From Paenibacillaceae bacterium (GTDB lineage: Bacteria; Bacillota; Bacilli; Paenibacillales; Paenibacillaceae): a DNA stretch of 64,000 nucleotides. Positions 35,499 to 45,049 of the stretch are shown in pieces. How positions within the stretch are numbered: position 1 is the stretch's first letter; the number at the start of each line of letters is the position of its first letter. The stretch covers positions 62,001 through 126,000 of the forward strand of contig REGQ01000014.1 of the NCBI GenBank assembly GCA_004134985.1. Reading direction: 5' to 3'. The notes beneath the pieces are model-generated. The model was not told the DNA's origin and ran no database searches. It saw only the letters and a program-made list of their open reading frames with translations. A program made the translations under genes and the position numbers.

Positions 35499-35564
35499 TA
35501 TGATTGATAATAGGGAGAGGTGAATATAAAGCTTTTCTTTTTCCTTATAATCTACACGAGTAAA
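35483..35564. promoter_or_regulatory. Pair of LacI-type operators
   Basis: TTTACTCGTGTAAA (35483-35496) is a dyad with the central CG of LacI-family sites. TCTACACGAGTAAA (35551-35564) is its inverted near-copy: 13 bases, TTTACTCGTGTA extended by one A, are exactly complementary between the two. Their centres are 68 bases apart and flank the transcription start, which would permit looping. Confidence 0.7.
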
Positions 35565-35584
35565 TATAATGGTGGAGGAGATTA

Positions 35585-36415
35585 ATGATGACGTATACGC
35601 TTGATATCCCGTCGCTTGTCAAACAGTTTGAAGAGGAAGGGTATTTGCTTATAAAAAATGCGCTCTCCGATGCAAAGGTAAGTGAACTGAATACGGTAAT
35701 TGACCGAATTGTAGCAGAAGAGGCGGATTCGCTGTCTTACAATGTTTATAACAGTGTGGAGAAAGATGCTTCGATTTTGTCGCTCATTGATCACGCGGAG
35801 CTGCTGCCGCTAATCGTCAATCTGATGGGCAGCAATATCCAGCTCCATATTTCTCATTTAACCGTACGCAAGCCGAATCCGGACGGGGTCCCAACGGAGA
35901 CGAACAGCTTTATAAACTGGCATCAGGATGGCCCTGCTCCGCAATTTCCGAAGATCGGAGGACTTGCCGCAACGTACTATATTAAAATTTGCTATATTTT
36001 GAGCGATATGTCGGAGCCGAACAGAGGCAATACCAAAATCATTCCTGGCAGTCATCGGACGCCCCATTATCGTCCAGTACAGCATGATGTTGATGTGCCG
36101 TTGGAAGGTGAAATGCAAGTGTGCGGCAAGCCTGGTGATGTATTTATTTTCCCGCAAAATCTGTGGCACGCCGGCTCTCCTAACCGAACCGCCGGATTTG
36201 AAAGGCGTCAGCTGTTCATCGGGTACAGCCCGCTGTGGATGCGCCCGATCGATTATCATGCCGCATCTCCTGCGCTGCTGGAGGGGGCAGACCCGGTCAG
36301 GCGCCAACTGCTCGGCCATATTAGTGCCAACTGTTTCAATTATTATGTGCCTGAACCTGCCATGCTGCCGCTCAGCAGATTCAGGCTGGACAATACGGTA
36401 TCTGTTGATGGCTGA
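35585..36415 (+). CDS. Second phytanoyl-CoA dioxygenase-family protein
   Basis: A 276-residue PhyH-type Fe(II)/2-oxoglutarate oxygenase. The triad is H113 and D115 in NWHQDGPAP and distal H195 in LWHAGSPNR, with a candidate co-substrate Arg in the same RNRT/ERRQLFIG stretch. GGAGGAG precedes a double ATG (35585 and 35588). It lies directly after the LacI-type regulator whose operators cover its promoter, so it is likely induced by a specific small molecule. The substrate is unknown. Such enzymes accompany sugar loci in many Paenibacillus genomes (recalled, not checked). Confidence 0.88.
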   Translation: MMTYTLDIPSLVKQFEEEGYLLIKNALSDAKVSELNTVIDRIVAEEADSLSYNVYNSVEKDASILSLIDHAELLPLIVNLMGSNIQLHISHLTVRKPNPDGVPTETNSFINWHQDGPAPQFPKIGGLAATYYIKICYILSDMSEPNRGNTKIIPGSHRTPHYRPVQHDVDVPLEGEMQVCGKPGDVFIFPQNLWHAGSPNRTAGFERRQLFIGYSPLWMRPIDYHAASPALLEGADPVRRQLLGHISANCFNYYVPEPAMLPLSRFRLDNTVSVDG

Positions 36416-36494
36416 TACAGCGATGACCAAGCCTGAATTGCAGCGTGATTAATTCGAATCATTGCCAGCGTTCATTCACGAAGCATGTACGCAT

Positions 36495-37562
36495 TTAGCG
36501 TGTAATCGTATCCAGCAAGGTGTGATCGGTTGCCTGTACGAGCTTGATGAGCAATTCCTTCGAAGCCGCATAATCATCCACATGCAAAATGGATGCGGAG
36601 GTATGAATATAGCGCGCGCATACGCCGAGCGCTGCAGTCGGCACGCCTTGGCCGTGCAGATGGACGCGTCCGGCATCGGTTCCGCCAGGCGAAATGAAAT
36701 ATTGGTACGGGATGCGATGGGTTTCGGCCGTATCCAATATAAATTCAATCAGCGCGCGGTTCGGCACCATCGAGGCATCGAGGATGCGCACCAGCGCGCC
36801 TTCGCCGAGCCGTCCGAAAGCGTTGCGGTCGCCGCTGGCGTCATTGGCTGGTCCGGCGTCAAGCGTGTAGCAAATGTCCGGGTTAATCAGGGCGGCGGCG
36901 GTCTGTGCGCCGCGGAGGCCGACCTCCTCCTGGACAGTTGCTCCGGCATAGACAATGTTGGGGTGCTTCAGGTTTTGCAGCGCCTCCAGCAGCTCGATGG
37001 CAAGTCCAACGCCAAAGCGGTTATCCCATGCTTTGGCAGCAATCTTCTTGCCGCCGGCGAGCGGTGTGAACGGGCTTACCGGCACGATCTGCAGTCCAAG
37101 GCGAACGCCCCATTGCTGTGCCTCGGCTTTGCTCTCCGCACCGATATCGATGTACATGGCATCGATTTCCACGGGTCTTGCACGCGCCGACTCGTCAAGC
37201 AAATGACGGGGGGTGGAGCCGATGATGCCGGTCAGCGGACCGTTTTTGGTCACGATATGTACGCGCTGGGCAAGCAGCACCTGGCTCCACCAGCCGCCAA
37301 GCGGCTTGAAGCGCAGCATGCCGTTGTCCGTAATTCCGGTAACCATGAAGCCCACTTCATCCATGTGTCCGTTCACCATGACGCGCGGGCCCTCCGTATT
37401 GCCGCGCAGCACGCCAAAAATGCTGCCCAGCCTGTCCTGCACCAGCTCATCGGTGACCCTTGCCAGCCGCTCGCGGACAAATCCCCGCACCTCGTGCTCG
37501 AACCCCGGCGCGCCAGGCAGCTCGGTAAGCGTTTGAAACAGTTCCAATGTCTCCTTGTTCAT
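36495..37562 (-). CDS. M42-family metallopeptidase (glutamyl aminopeptidase / FrvX-like)
   Basis: A 355-residue dinuclear zinc aminopeptidase from ATG 37562 (AAGGAGAGGGG upstream). Zinc-site motifs are in order: NGHMDEVGF (first His/Asp), AWDNRFG (bridging Asp), QEEVGLRGA (catalytic Glu pair), LDAGPA (Asp) and IHTSAS (last His). M42 enzymes form large dodecameric tetrahedral complexes in the cytoplasm and trim peptides from the N-terminus. Some were first annotated as endoglucanases (CelM/FrvX). The gene is convergent with the dioxygenase gene, with a gap of 79 bases and no clear terminator. Confidence 0.93.
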   Translation of the reverse strand: MNKETLELFQTLTELPGAPGFEHEVRGFVRERLARVTDELVQDRLGSIFGVLRGNTEGPRVMVNGHMDEVGFMVTGITDNGMLRFKPLGGWWSQVLLAQRVHIVTKNGPLTGIIGSTPRHLLDESARARPVEIDAMYIDIGAESKAEAQQWGVRLGLQIVPVSPFTPLAGGKKIAAKAWDNRFGVGLAIELLEALQNLKHPNIVYAGATVQEEVGLRGAQTAAALINPDICYTLDAGPANDASGDRNAFGRLGEGALVRILDASMVPNRALIEFILDTAETHRIPYQYFISPGGTDAGRVHLHGQGVPTAALGVCARYIHTSASILHVDDYAASKELLIKLVQATDHTLLDTITR

Positions 37563-37656
37563 AGCTATACCCCTCTCCTTTGACAACAAAAGTTGCCTGA
37601 TTGGAAGTTATTATAGCACAATTCCGGATGGACAAGGTTGAATATCGAAGATCGTT

Positions 37657-39234
37657 CTACAGCCTGTCGCGGTATTCATTGGGGGTAATGCCGGTTACGC
37701 TTTTGAATACTTTGAAGAAATATTTCTCGTCTGTAAACCCGCTTCGGGAGGCCACTTCATAAATCTTGTATTGCGGGTCCAGCAGCAGCGCTTTGGATTT
37801 TTCAATCCGAAGCTGTTTCAGGTAACGATTGAAATTAATGCCGGTTTTCTTCTTGAACAAGGAGCTGAAGTAGCTGGCATTCATGTAGAGCTGCGAAGCC
37901 GCGGATTGCAGTGTAATCGGCTGATCGTAATGGCGTTCCAGAAATTGAATAATTAAAGAGATGGCGTGGCTGTCTACGGGCGGACGCGTCTGACGTCGCT
38001 TGCATGCCTGAACAAGCAGCTGAGTGAGTTGGCCTGTAAACTGCTCCAAGGCTGCCGAGCTACGGTAGAGCTGCGTCAGTTCAGCATACACGCGGGTGCT
38101 GCGTTCCTGCTCCCCGGCAACCGCAAATTCGGCGAAAACGAGCAGATGGTGGAAGGTATTGTTTATGGCCGCAGGTGTGAAGCCCGGCTGGCGGGAGGCG
38201 TAGCGGAACCAATCCGCTACTGCGCCCTGCAGCGCCGTTGGCCGGCTCTCTTTAAGAGCGCTGCGGATCGCTTGGGTGAACAGATTGTCTTCGGCAAACG
38301 AAGGCACTTCCACAGGCAAGTCAGGTGTGGAAAATACCGTTCGCTGCGGCAGCAGAAGGCGAAAGTCAAGCGCAGCGAGCGACTGGCTGAGCAGGCGCGG
38401 CAGCAGTTCCATGCGCTCGCTCCAATCGCTCACGCCCAGCCGGAGCGTCGGTCCGTACGCTGGCCGCGGCTGCTCCGACTGGGCGGACTGGGCCAGGGCT
38501 AACAGCTTTGCAGGAAGGCCCTTGTCAGGCTGACTAGCGTTCACGAGCAAGCTGATATAGCAATCGCTGCCGGCCTGTGCCCCTTCAATCGCGTACAATT
38601 GCAAATCCTTGCACTGGCTGGTCAGACGGTCCGCCAGTTCTGCGGCGGATGTCCTGATGCCATCGATCCCGCCGCCCGCTTTGGCTGGCTGGCCGACATA
38701 CAGGGATACCGCTGCGAGATAGGCATAGGGAAAGCTGATCCCTGCGCTGGACAGTACCGTCTCGATTTCGGTTTCCGGATAGCGGCCGCGGGCAGCTTCG
38801 CCAATTACCCGAGACTGCTCCTCACGGCTGCGGCCGCCCGCTGCGTCGGCAGCCTGGATGGTGTCAAGCCTCTCGATCAGCTTGACCAGCGTGTCGTATA
38901 GATTTTTCTTCTTGATCGGCTTAAGCAAATATTCGCTCACCCCGAGTGATATCGCCTGCTGGGCGTAAGCGAACTCGCCAAAACCGCTCAGGATGACAGC
39001 TTGGGTGCGAATGCCTTCCTCCTGCAAGCTGCGCAGCAGCGCAAGCCCGTCCCCGTTTTCCATTCGAATGTCGGTCACAATAATATCCGGCTTATGCGCT
39101 CTCGCATACGCCAATGCTTCGGCGCCGCTGGCCGCTTCAGCGATGTCCCCGATTTTCAAGCCCATATTGTGCACAATTTTTCGTATGCCCCTGCGGATAA
39201 TGTCCTCGTCCTCAACGATCAACAAACGGTACAT
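37657..39234 (-). CDS. YesN-type response regulator with AraC output domain, locus C
   Basis: A 525-residue regulator. The receiver has phospho-acceptor D55 in VTDIRMENG and the lysine of YLLKPIKK. A middle region of about 290 residues leads to the C-terminal AraC domain (ITLQSAASQLYMNASYFSSLFKKK and IYEVASRSGFTDEKYFFKVFK). It follows the kinase at 41246-39372 on the same strand after a 137-base gap. Together they are divergent from the transport and glycosidase operon starting at 41433, the likely target. Confidence 0.92.
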   Translation of the reverse strand: MYRLLIVEDEDIIRRGIRKIVHNMGLKIGDIAEAASGAEALAYARAHKPDIIVTDIRMENGDGLALLRSLQEEGIRTQAVILSGFGEFAYAQQAISLGVSEYLLKPIKKKNLYDTLVKLIERLDTIQAADAAGGRSREEQSRVIGEAARGRYPETEIETVLSSAGISFPYAYLAAVSLYVGQPAKAGGGIDGIRTSAAELADRLTSQCKDLQLYAIEGAQAGSDCYISLLVNASQPDKGLPAKLLALAQSAQSEQPRPAYGPTLRLGVSDWSERMELLPRLLSQSLAALDFRLLLPQRTVFSTPDLPVEVPSFAEDNLFTQAIRSALKESRPTALQGAVADWFRYASRQPGFTPAAINNTFHHLLVFAEFAVAGEQERSTRVYAELTQLYRSSAALEQFTGQLTQLLVQACKRRQTRPPVDSHAISLIIQFLERHYDQPITLQSAASQLYMNASYFSSLFKKKTGINFNRYLKQLRIEKSKALLLDPQYKIYEVASRSGFTDEKYFFKVFKSVTGITPNEYRDRL

Positions 39235-39371
39235 TGTTTATCACCTGCGCTTATATGCTAATGTTGTTGGCTGCTGCCCAAGAGTGCCAAGACTTCCAAG
39301 ACTGCCGAGAGTGTCCTATTACTGCCCAAGACTGCCCAAATTCAATCGCTATGTCCATTCGCTGCACGCCT

Positions 39372-41246
39372 TCATGAACGCAGCATAATGGTCACGGTCG
39401 TGCCTTCGCCCGGCGCGCTGGCAATGTGAAGCTCCGAGCTGCTTCCTTCAAACCAGCGGATGCGGTCGCTGACATTGAGCAGACCGACCCCGCCGGCACG
39501 CGCTTCGGCTTTGCGTCCGCCGCTTCCTTGCGGGACGGCCGTGGTCGCAGGCTCCGCAGCCATGATGGCGGGCTGCATGTTTTTGCGAAGCTCGGGATCG
39601 GCGTCCAGCAGCTGCTGGACCCGGGCGAGGCGGGCTGGCTCCATGCCGCAGCCATTGTCCTGCACGATGCAGCGGATCGCATCATCCTCCGCCTGCTCGA
39701 TTGTAATGGCAATTGTGAGCAGGCTGCCATCGCTCCGCTTGCCGTGCACGATGCAATTTTCCACAAGCGGCTGCAGAAACAGATTGGGAATCGGATAGGA
39801 CGACAAAGCCTCCGGTGCGGAGATGTGCAATACGATCCGATTGTTAAGCAGCAAATTTTGAATTTGAATGTAGTCTGCGATATGCTCCAATTCGGTGGCG
39901 ATCGCAACGGAATCATGACCATTATATATGTTGTAGCGCATAATGCTGCCCAGGGCGGTGATCGCATCGGACAGCTCGGGCTGATCTTCCGCCTCGGCCA
40001 TCATGCGCAGCGTTTCAAGCGTATTGAACAGAAAATGCGGGTTGATCTGCGCTTGCAGCGCATGCAATTCCGCCTCTTTGCGGGCAAGCTGGGACTTGTA
40101 GACCCGATTGATCAATTCATCGATCTGCGCGGCCATGGAATTGATATTGTGCGCCAGCACATCCACCTCGTCCTCACCCTTCACATGGATTCGCACTTTG
40201 AAGTCGCCATTTTGCATTTTTCGAACGCTGCTGACGATCCGCAAAATTTTCTTGATCAGCAATCCGGCGAGCAGGTAGGACAAGCCTGCAAGCAATAATC
40301 CGGCCAGCGCCAGCAGGGCGAGGAAGGTGTTGCGCGTGCGAATCCACGTATGTTCGATCTCAGCCACAGGGATGAGGCCGACAAGCGAGGTTTGCAGCCG
40401 GTCGACCGGCTTGGCGAAATAGTGATACTTCACGCCTTGATGGGTGAACGTGCCGCTTGTCTCGGCATGCAGCCCCAATTCCCGGAAGGCCTGATCAGTG
40501 GCAAGCTTGTCCGCTGCAGGCTGCGCTTGCCGTGAAGCGGTTACAACTGAGCCGTTCCAGTCCACTGCCAGCACAAGGGAAGACGGGGGGAGTAGCGGCT
40601 CATTCGCCTGATGCAAGAGAATATCGGAATCGATCTGAAACTCCAGATAGGAGGTATCATTCGGGAAATCTTCATTAATCGGATAAAACATGGAGTAGAC
40701 ATTGCGGTGTCCGCTTCTGCCGAACAAGTCGCTTCGCTGCTTATGCGATGACTCCCAATAGGGATAGCCCCCTGTTACAATCGCTTCTTTCATCTGCTCA
40801 AACCAGGGCTCGCCCTGGACAGCGGAAGCATGGCGGAAGAAGTCGCTCTCCGGCACCGTTTCATTGCGGGTGAAAAAATGAAATTCGCCTGCTTCATCAT
40901 GGGTTGCCTTGAACCAGGACAGCAGCGAACGGATTGATGTGTTCATGACGACAATCAACTCGGCCTGATCATAGTACGTGCGGATGAGAAAGTTTTTGAG
41001 CACGATGTTGGTCGAAATCAGATAGCCTGTTTTCTCAAGCGTGTCCAGCTCATTGCTAATGTTGTTGCGCATTTGGCTCATTGAGCTGTCGATCGCTTGC
41101 AGCCGTTCGCCGTAGACCGGCTCCACGAGCCGGTCATACATCCATAAGACGCTGACGGAGACGGGGAGCAGCACAATAACGATATAGGAGAGGAACAGTT
41201 TGGATTTAAAGCTAAGCCGGATACGCCGTTTGGAAGGCAGCGGCAT
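39372..41246 (-). CDS. YesM-type sensor histidine kinase, locus C
   Basis: A 624-residue sensor with TM1 at about residues 17-35, an extracytoplasmic domain of about 270 residues, TM2 at about 308-330, HAMP, and the kinase domain with H404 in QINPHFLFNTLETL. The N-box is LVENCIVHG and the G-box is DNGCGM. An insert of about 30 residues rich in Ala, Glu and Pro separates the ATPase boxes and is not present in the other three kinases. The ribosome site is GAGAGGAGAGATTCCC. The 186-base divergent gap to the first permease gene probably contains the target promoter. Confidence 0.92.
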   Translation of the reverse strand: MPLPSKRRIRLSFKSKLFLSYIVIVLLPVSVSVLWMYDRLVEPVYGERLQAIDSSMSQMRNNISNELDTLEKTGYLISTNIVLKNFLIRTYYDQAELIVVMNTSIRSLLSWFKATHDEAGEFHFFTRNETVPESDFFRHASAVQGEPWFEQMKEAIVTGGYPYWESSHKQRSDLFGRSGHRNVYSMFYPINEDFPNDTSYLEFQIDSDILLHQANEPLLPPSSLVLAVDWNGSVVTASRQAQPAADKLATDQAFRELGLHAETSGTFTHQGVKYHYFAKPVDRLQTSLVGLIPVAEIEHTWIRTRNTFLALLALAGLLLAGLSYLLAGLLIKKILRIVSSVRKMQNGDFKVRIHVKGEDEVDVLAHNINSMAAQIDELINRVYKSQLARKEAELHALQAQINPHFLFNTLETLRMMAEAEDQPELSDAITALGSIMRYNIYNGHDSVAIATELEHIADYIQIQNLLLNNRIVLHISAPEALSSYPIPNLFLQPLVENCIVHGKRSDGSLLTIAITIEQAEDDAIRCIVQDNGCGMEPARLARVQQLLDADPELRKNMQPAIMAAEPATTAVPQGSGGRKAEARAGGVGLLNVSDRIRWFEGSSSELHIASAPGEGTTVTIMLRS

Positions 41247-41432
41247 GGGAATCTCTCCTCTCTCTCATTCAATCTTAGTGTAGTGGATAACGGGCAGTTG
41301 CGTCTATGCTCGCTTGTATTCGCTGGCAAAGAACTATAAAACGTCAACTAAATCCAAAGAATGTCGCCTGACTTTCTGCCCGCTCCGCTTTACAATAGCG
41401 GTAACAGGATCACTATACCGGAGGAAAGGACG

Positions 41433-42368
41433 ATGATGGGATTGGTTCCATTGAAGAGAAAGCGCACACACACAGGCAGCAATCAACTGCTGCTGCAGTT
41501 GATGATCGTCCCGGCGCTGTTGTCGATGCTGATATTCAGTTACCTTCCGATGTTCGGGATTGTAATCGCCTTCAAGGATTATAATGTGCTGAACGGGCTG
41601 CTTGGCGGCGATTGGGTCGGATTGAAACATTTTCGCGAATTGTTTGCGGATGAACGGTTTCACAATGCGCTGCGCAATACGCTGGCGATGAGTGGAATCA
41701 AGCTGGTGCTCACCTTTATGGCCCCGGTATTGTTCGCCCTCATATTAAATGAAATTCCGTTCGCCCGGTTCAAGAAATGGGCGCAAACGTTGACGACGCT
41801 GCCGCACTTTTTGTCCTATGTCATCATTGCTACACTGACGATGATTTTCCTTGATCCCAAAGGGATGATTAACGATCTGCTGCAGGGGATGGGGTTGGTC
41901 GATCGTCCCATTGAGTTTCTGTCGGAGTCCGGCTATTTCTGGCTGTTGGGCGCCTCGCTTGACTTGTGGCAGGAAACAGGATGGGGAGCCATTATTTATT
42001 TGGCGGCTATTGCCGGCATTAATACAGAAATATACGAGGCGGCCAAAGTGGATGGGGCGGGACGGCTGCGGACGATCTGGCACATTAACCTGCCGGCCAT
42101 TAAAGGTACGATTATGGTGCTGCTCATCTTGAATATCGGCAGTCTGATTTACGGCGGCTCCAATTTCAACCAGTCCTATTTGCTCGGCAATGTATTCAAC
42201 CGGGATACCTCTTATGTGCTCGGGTATTATACGCTGGACAACGGGCTGCTGCAAATGCGCTATGCCTTCGCGGCGGCGGCGGATCTGTTCCAGTCAGTCG
42301 TGTCGCTCTTCCTGCTGCTGGCCGCCAACTGGGCTGCCAAACGGATTAATGGCAGCAATATCTTCTAA
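41433..42368 (+). CDS. LplB-type sugar ABC transporter permease, locus C
   Basis: A 311-residue permease from ATG 41433 (GGAGGAAAGG upstream; an in-frame ATG at 41361 lies in the promoter region). It has six helices, the LplB-type segment AFKDYNVLNGLLGGDWVG after TM1, and the coupling loop EAAKVDGAGRLRTIWHINLP. TTTACAATAGCGG (from about 41385) lies where the -10 of an activator-dependent promoter would be. It is the first gene of the alpha-galactoside operon divergent from its kinase. Confidence 0.92.
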   Translation: MMGLVPLKRKRTHTGSNQLLLQLMIVPALLSMLIFSYLPMFGIVIAFKDYNVLNGLLGGDWVGLKHFRELFADERFHNALRNTLAMSGIKLVLTFMAPVLFALILNEIPFARFKKWAQTLTTLPHFLSYVIIATLTMIFLDPKGMINDLLQGMGLVDRPIEFLSESGYFWLLGASLDLWQETGWGAIIYLAAIAGINTEIYEAAKVDGAGRLRTIWHINLPAIKGTIMVLLILNIGSLIYGGSNFNQSYLLGNVFNRDTSYVLGYYTLDNGLLQMRYAFAAAADLFQSVVSLFLLLAANWAAKRINGSNIF

Positions 42369-42386
42369 GCGAGGGAATGATGCTGG

Positions 42387-43271
42387 ATGAATGCAATTCG
42401 TTCAAATTTGGAGGACAGGTGGGTCAATCTGACAGCGGTGGTCAGCGCTGCGGTGCTGCTGCTTGTCACTGCCTATCCGCTGTATTATGTTTTAATTAAC
42501 TCATTGAATGACGGCGCGGATGCCGCCAGGGGACAGATCTACTTCTACCCCCGTCAATTCTCTTTGGAAAACTATGCGATGGTATTCAAGCAGAAGTTTC
42601 TGGTGACAGGGCTCATGATGTCCGTTGCCCGCACAGTCACCGGTACATTAGCGGCGGTGCTCGTCACAGCGATGGCGGCTTATGCGCTGACGAAGGAGAA
42701 GCTTAGGTTCCGCAAGCTGTACTTAGGTCTAAGCGTCATTACGATGTATTTCTCCGGCGGCTTGATTCCGCTTTATTTCGTGCTCAGCGAACTGCATTTG
42801 CTGAACCACTTTCTGGTTTATATTTTGCCGTCGCTGTTCACTTTCTTTCACTGTCTGCTGTTCATGGCTTTTTTTCGCGAGCTGCCGAAGGAACTGTTCG
42901 AGTCGGCTTATATCGATGGGGCGCATGAACTGTTCATTTTCTTCAAAATCGTCATTCCCTTGTCCATGCCGGTCGTGGCGACGATCTCGCTGTTCGCCGG
43001 TGTTCACCACTGGAATGATTATTTCGTCCCTTCCTTCTTCATCACAACAGAGAGCTTGCAGACGCTGCCAGTCATTCTCATTCGCCTGCTGTCGCTGAAT
43101 GAGGCGCAGCAGCAGATCCAGCAATATCTCGGCAGCCACCAGTCCAAGGTGACGATGGAATCGCTGCGCTATGCAACGCTGTTTGTTTCCATCTTGCCGA
43201 TTACACTGCTTTATCCGCTGGTACAGCGCTTTTTTGTCAAAGGGATGCTGGTAGGGTCAATTAAAGCGTGA
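42387..43271 (+). CDS. YtcP/LplC-type sugar ABC transporter permease, locus C
   Basis: A 294-residue permease with six helices, MYFSGGLIPLYF in the middle, and the coupling loop ESAYIDGAHELFIFFKIVIP in which the usual EAA is ESA. It ends GMLVGSIKA. It begins 18 bases after the partner permease and is followed by the binding-protein gene, so gene order here is permease-permease-binding protein, the reverse of loci A, B and D. A weak ribosome site (GAGGGAATGATGCTGG) precedes the start. Confidence 0.92.
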   Translation: MNAIRSNLEDRWVNLTAVVSAAVLLLVTAYPLYYVLINSLNDGADAARGQIYFYPRQFSLENYAMVFKQKFLVTGLMMSVARTVTGTLAAVLVTAMAAYALTKEKLRFRKLYLGLSVITMYFSGGLIPLYFVLSELHLLNHFLVYILPSLFTFFHCLLFMAFFRELPKELFESAYIDGAHELFIFFKIVIPLSMPVVATISLFAGVHHWNDYFVPSFFITTESLQTLPVILIRLLSLNEAQQQIQQYLGSHQSKVTMESLRYATLFVSILPITLLYPLVQRFFVKGMLVGSIKA

Positions 43272-43363
43272 GAAACGGATCGGGTTATCCGCTCGCCGTT
43301 TATGCGATGCACGGCAGGCGCAACTATACTTTCACTACATTTTAATACAGGGGGTCAACAGCG

Positions 43364-45034
43364 ATGAACAGATTGGGGAAGGCAAAGAGCGCAGTTGCAC
43401 TATTGGCAGGTATGGCTTTATTGATCGGCATGCTTGCAGCTTGTTCAGGCAATACGAACAGCAGCGGAGGCAGTCCGTCCACTCCCAATAAGTCGGAGAC
43501 GACGGGTGAAGGAACGGTTAAAGAGGAGACAGGGAAGGGAACGGAGCCGCTCACATTCGATATTTTCGTTAATTTCTCCTGGTACGGCATGAGCTGGACA
43601 GATCCCGCTGCCAAGAAAATTACAGAGAGCACAGGGGTTACACTGAATATCGCCAAGCCGGTATCCGATGACGGGCAGAAGATGAACATTATGCTGTCCA
43701 ACAAGGATCTGCCTGATCTTGTGCTGCTGGATCGCAACGACACGGCGCTCAAGCGGATGATCGATGGCGGCATGCTCTACTCGCTCGATGAATTGATCGA
43801 TGAATATGCACCGCAGATGCGGGACGTACTCCCTAAGGAGGCGCTGACCAATTACAAGGCTCAAGATGGCAAAACCTATGCGCTGGTCAGCTTTATTGAA
43901 GGTGAGCAATATGTTGAGGCGGCTAAAAAGTACAACTCGCTCGTTGGCTCGAACCAGCCAGCATGGTCGATCCGTCAGGACTACTGGGAGGAAATCGGCA
44001 AGCCGTCGATTGACAATGCGGAGGAATACATGGCCGCACTGGAACAAATTCATGCCAAATATCCCGATAAGCTGGGCTTGTACATGAACGCAATCAATGT
44101 GGCCAATTTGAAGCATTTGAACGATGACGGCATCGGTTCACTAGGCACCGGCAAGCAGTTCGGAGTGCCTGCGGTGTACAAAGACGGCGATGCGGTTAAA
44201 TCCGGCTTGCGTCTGGACGGCTTCAAGGATGTTGTTAGCTTCTTGAACCAAATGGTCGTGAAGGGGCTGCTGACGAAAGACTCCTATATTGATTCCAAAG
44301 ATATCTTTACCCAAAAAATCAACCGGGGCGATGCGATTTCGTACGTATGGTCGATCGGTGACGGAACGAAGGTGCCGGCTGACAATTCGAACACCTCTTA
44401 CACGGTGATGAAGCCATTCCCGACTTACAAGCAGGTGCGCAGCGGCAGCGGATGGACAGCGATCGCGATTACGAAGCAGAACAAAGATCCGAAACGGGCG
44501 ATTGAGTTTCTCGCATTCCTCGCTTCTGAAGAAGGCCACAAGCTAACCAAGTGGGGAGTCGAGGGCGATACTTATCAGGATGCTGCTCAAGGCGCCCATT
44601 ACCAGGTTGAGGATGGCAAGCCAACCTATCTGGCAGAGTATTGGGCCGACAAGCAGAAGGACTGGTCCGGCGTTGCCGAGCAGAACGGGCTTTCGGAATA
44701 TTGGCTGACCGCCAATTCAACGTGGTGGAACATGCCGGAGTGGGATGCCAACGATCCGAAATTCATTGAATACAACCAAATGTTCGGCGACTACGTCGTG
44801 TACAACCCGGAATTTGAAGGCATCAATCTCGATCCGACGACTGAAATCGGCATTGTTGAGAAAAAGCTGATCGATTTGTTCACAAGCTACTATTCCAAAA
44901 TGATCTTTGCCAAAAACGAAGAGCAGTCGCTGGGCTTCTACAATGAGTTCATGGAAAAAGCGGAATCGCTCGGTCTTGCCGAAGTTGAGCAAGCGTGGAC
45001 GGAAGCTTACCAGGCGAAGCAGGCGCTCCGTTAG
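43364..45034 (+). CDS. Extracellular substrate-binding lipoprotein (LipO/LplA type), locus C
   Basis: A 556-residue binding protein. Signal peptide with lipobox LAAC (lipidated C27), a Ser/Gly/Asn-rich linker, then the long two-lobed LipO-type fold. AGGGGGTCAACAGCG precedes the ATG. It sits between the permeases and two alpha-galactosidase genes, so its ligand is expected to be an alpha-linked galactoside, an inference from context. The gene for the GH36 enzyme follows after 15 bases. Confidence 0.9.
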   Translation: MNRLGKAKSAVALLAGMALLIGMLAACSGNTNSSGGSPSTPNKSETTGEGTVKEETGKGTEPLTFDIFVNFSWYGMSWTDPAAKKITESTGVTLNIAKPVSDDGQKMNIMLSNKDLPDLVLLDRNDTALKRMIDGGMLYSLDELIDEYAPQMRDVLPKEALTNYKAQDGKTYALVSFIEGEQYVEAAKKYNSLVGSNQPAWSIRQDYWEEIGKPSIDNAEEYMAALEQIHAKYPDKLGLYMNAINVANLKHLNDDGIGSLGTGKQFGVPAVYKDGDAVKSGLRLDGFKDVVSFLNQMVVKGLLTKDSYIDSKDIFTQKINRGDAISYVWSIGDGTKVPADNSNTSYTVMKPFPTYKQVRSGSGWTAIAITKQNKDPKRAIEFLAFLASEEGHKLTKWGVEGDTYQDAAQGAHYQVEDGKPTYLAEYWADKQKDWSGVAEQNGLSEYWLTANSTWWNMPEWDANDPKFIEYNQMFGDYVVYNPEFEGINLDPTTEIGIVEKKLIDLFTSYYSKMIFAKNEEQSLGFYNEFMEKAESLGLAEVEQAWTEAYQAKQALR

Positions 45035-45049
45035 GCGGAAGGAGAGGCA

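Noticed and set aside
36462-37583. 373-codon open frame antisense to the M42 peptidase gene
   Set aside because: The minus strand encodes all five M42 zinc motifs in order. The plus-strand product is Cys/His/Arg-rich noise.
39285-39350. Degenerate CCAAGACTG-like repeats between the locus C kinase and regulator
   Set aside because: The units are short and irregular. I cannot distinguish them from chance low complexity.
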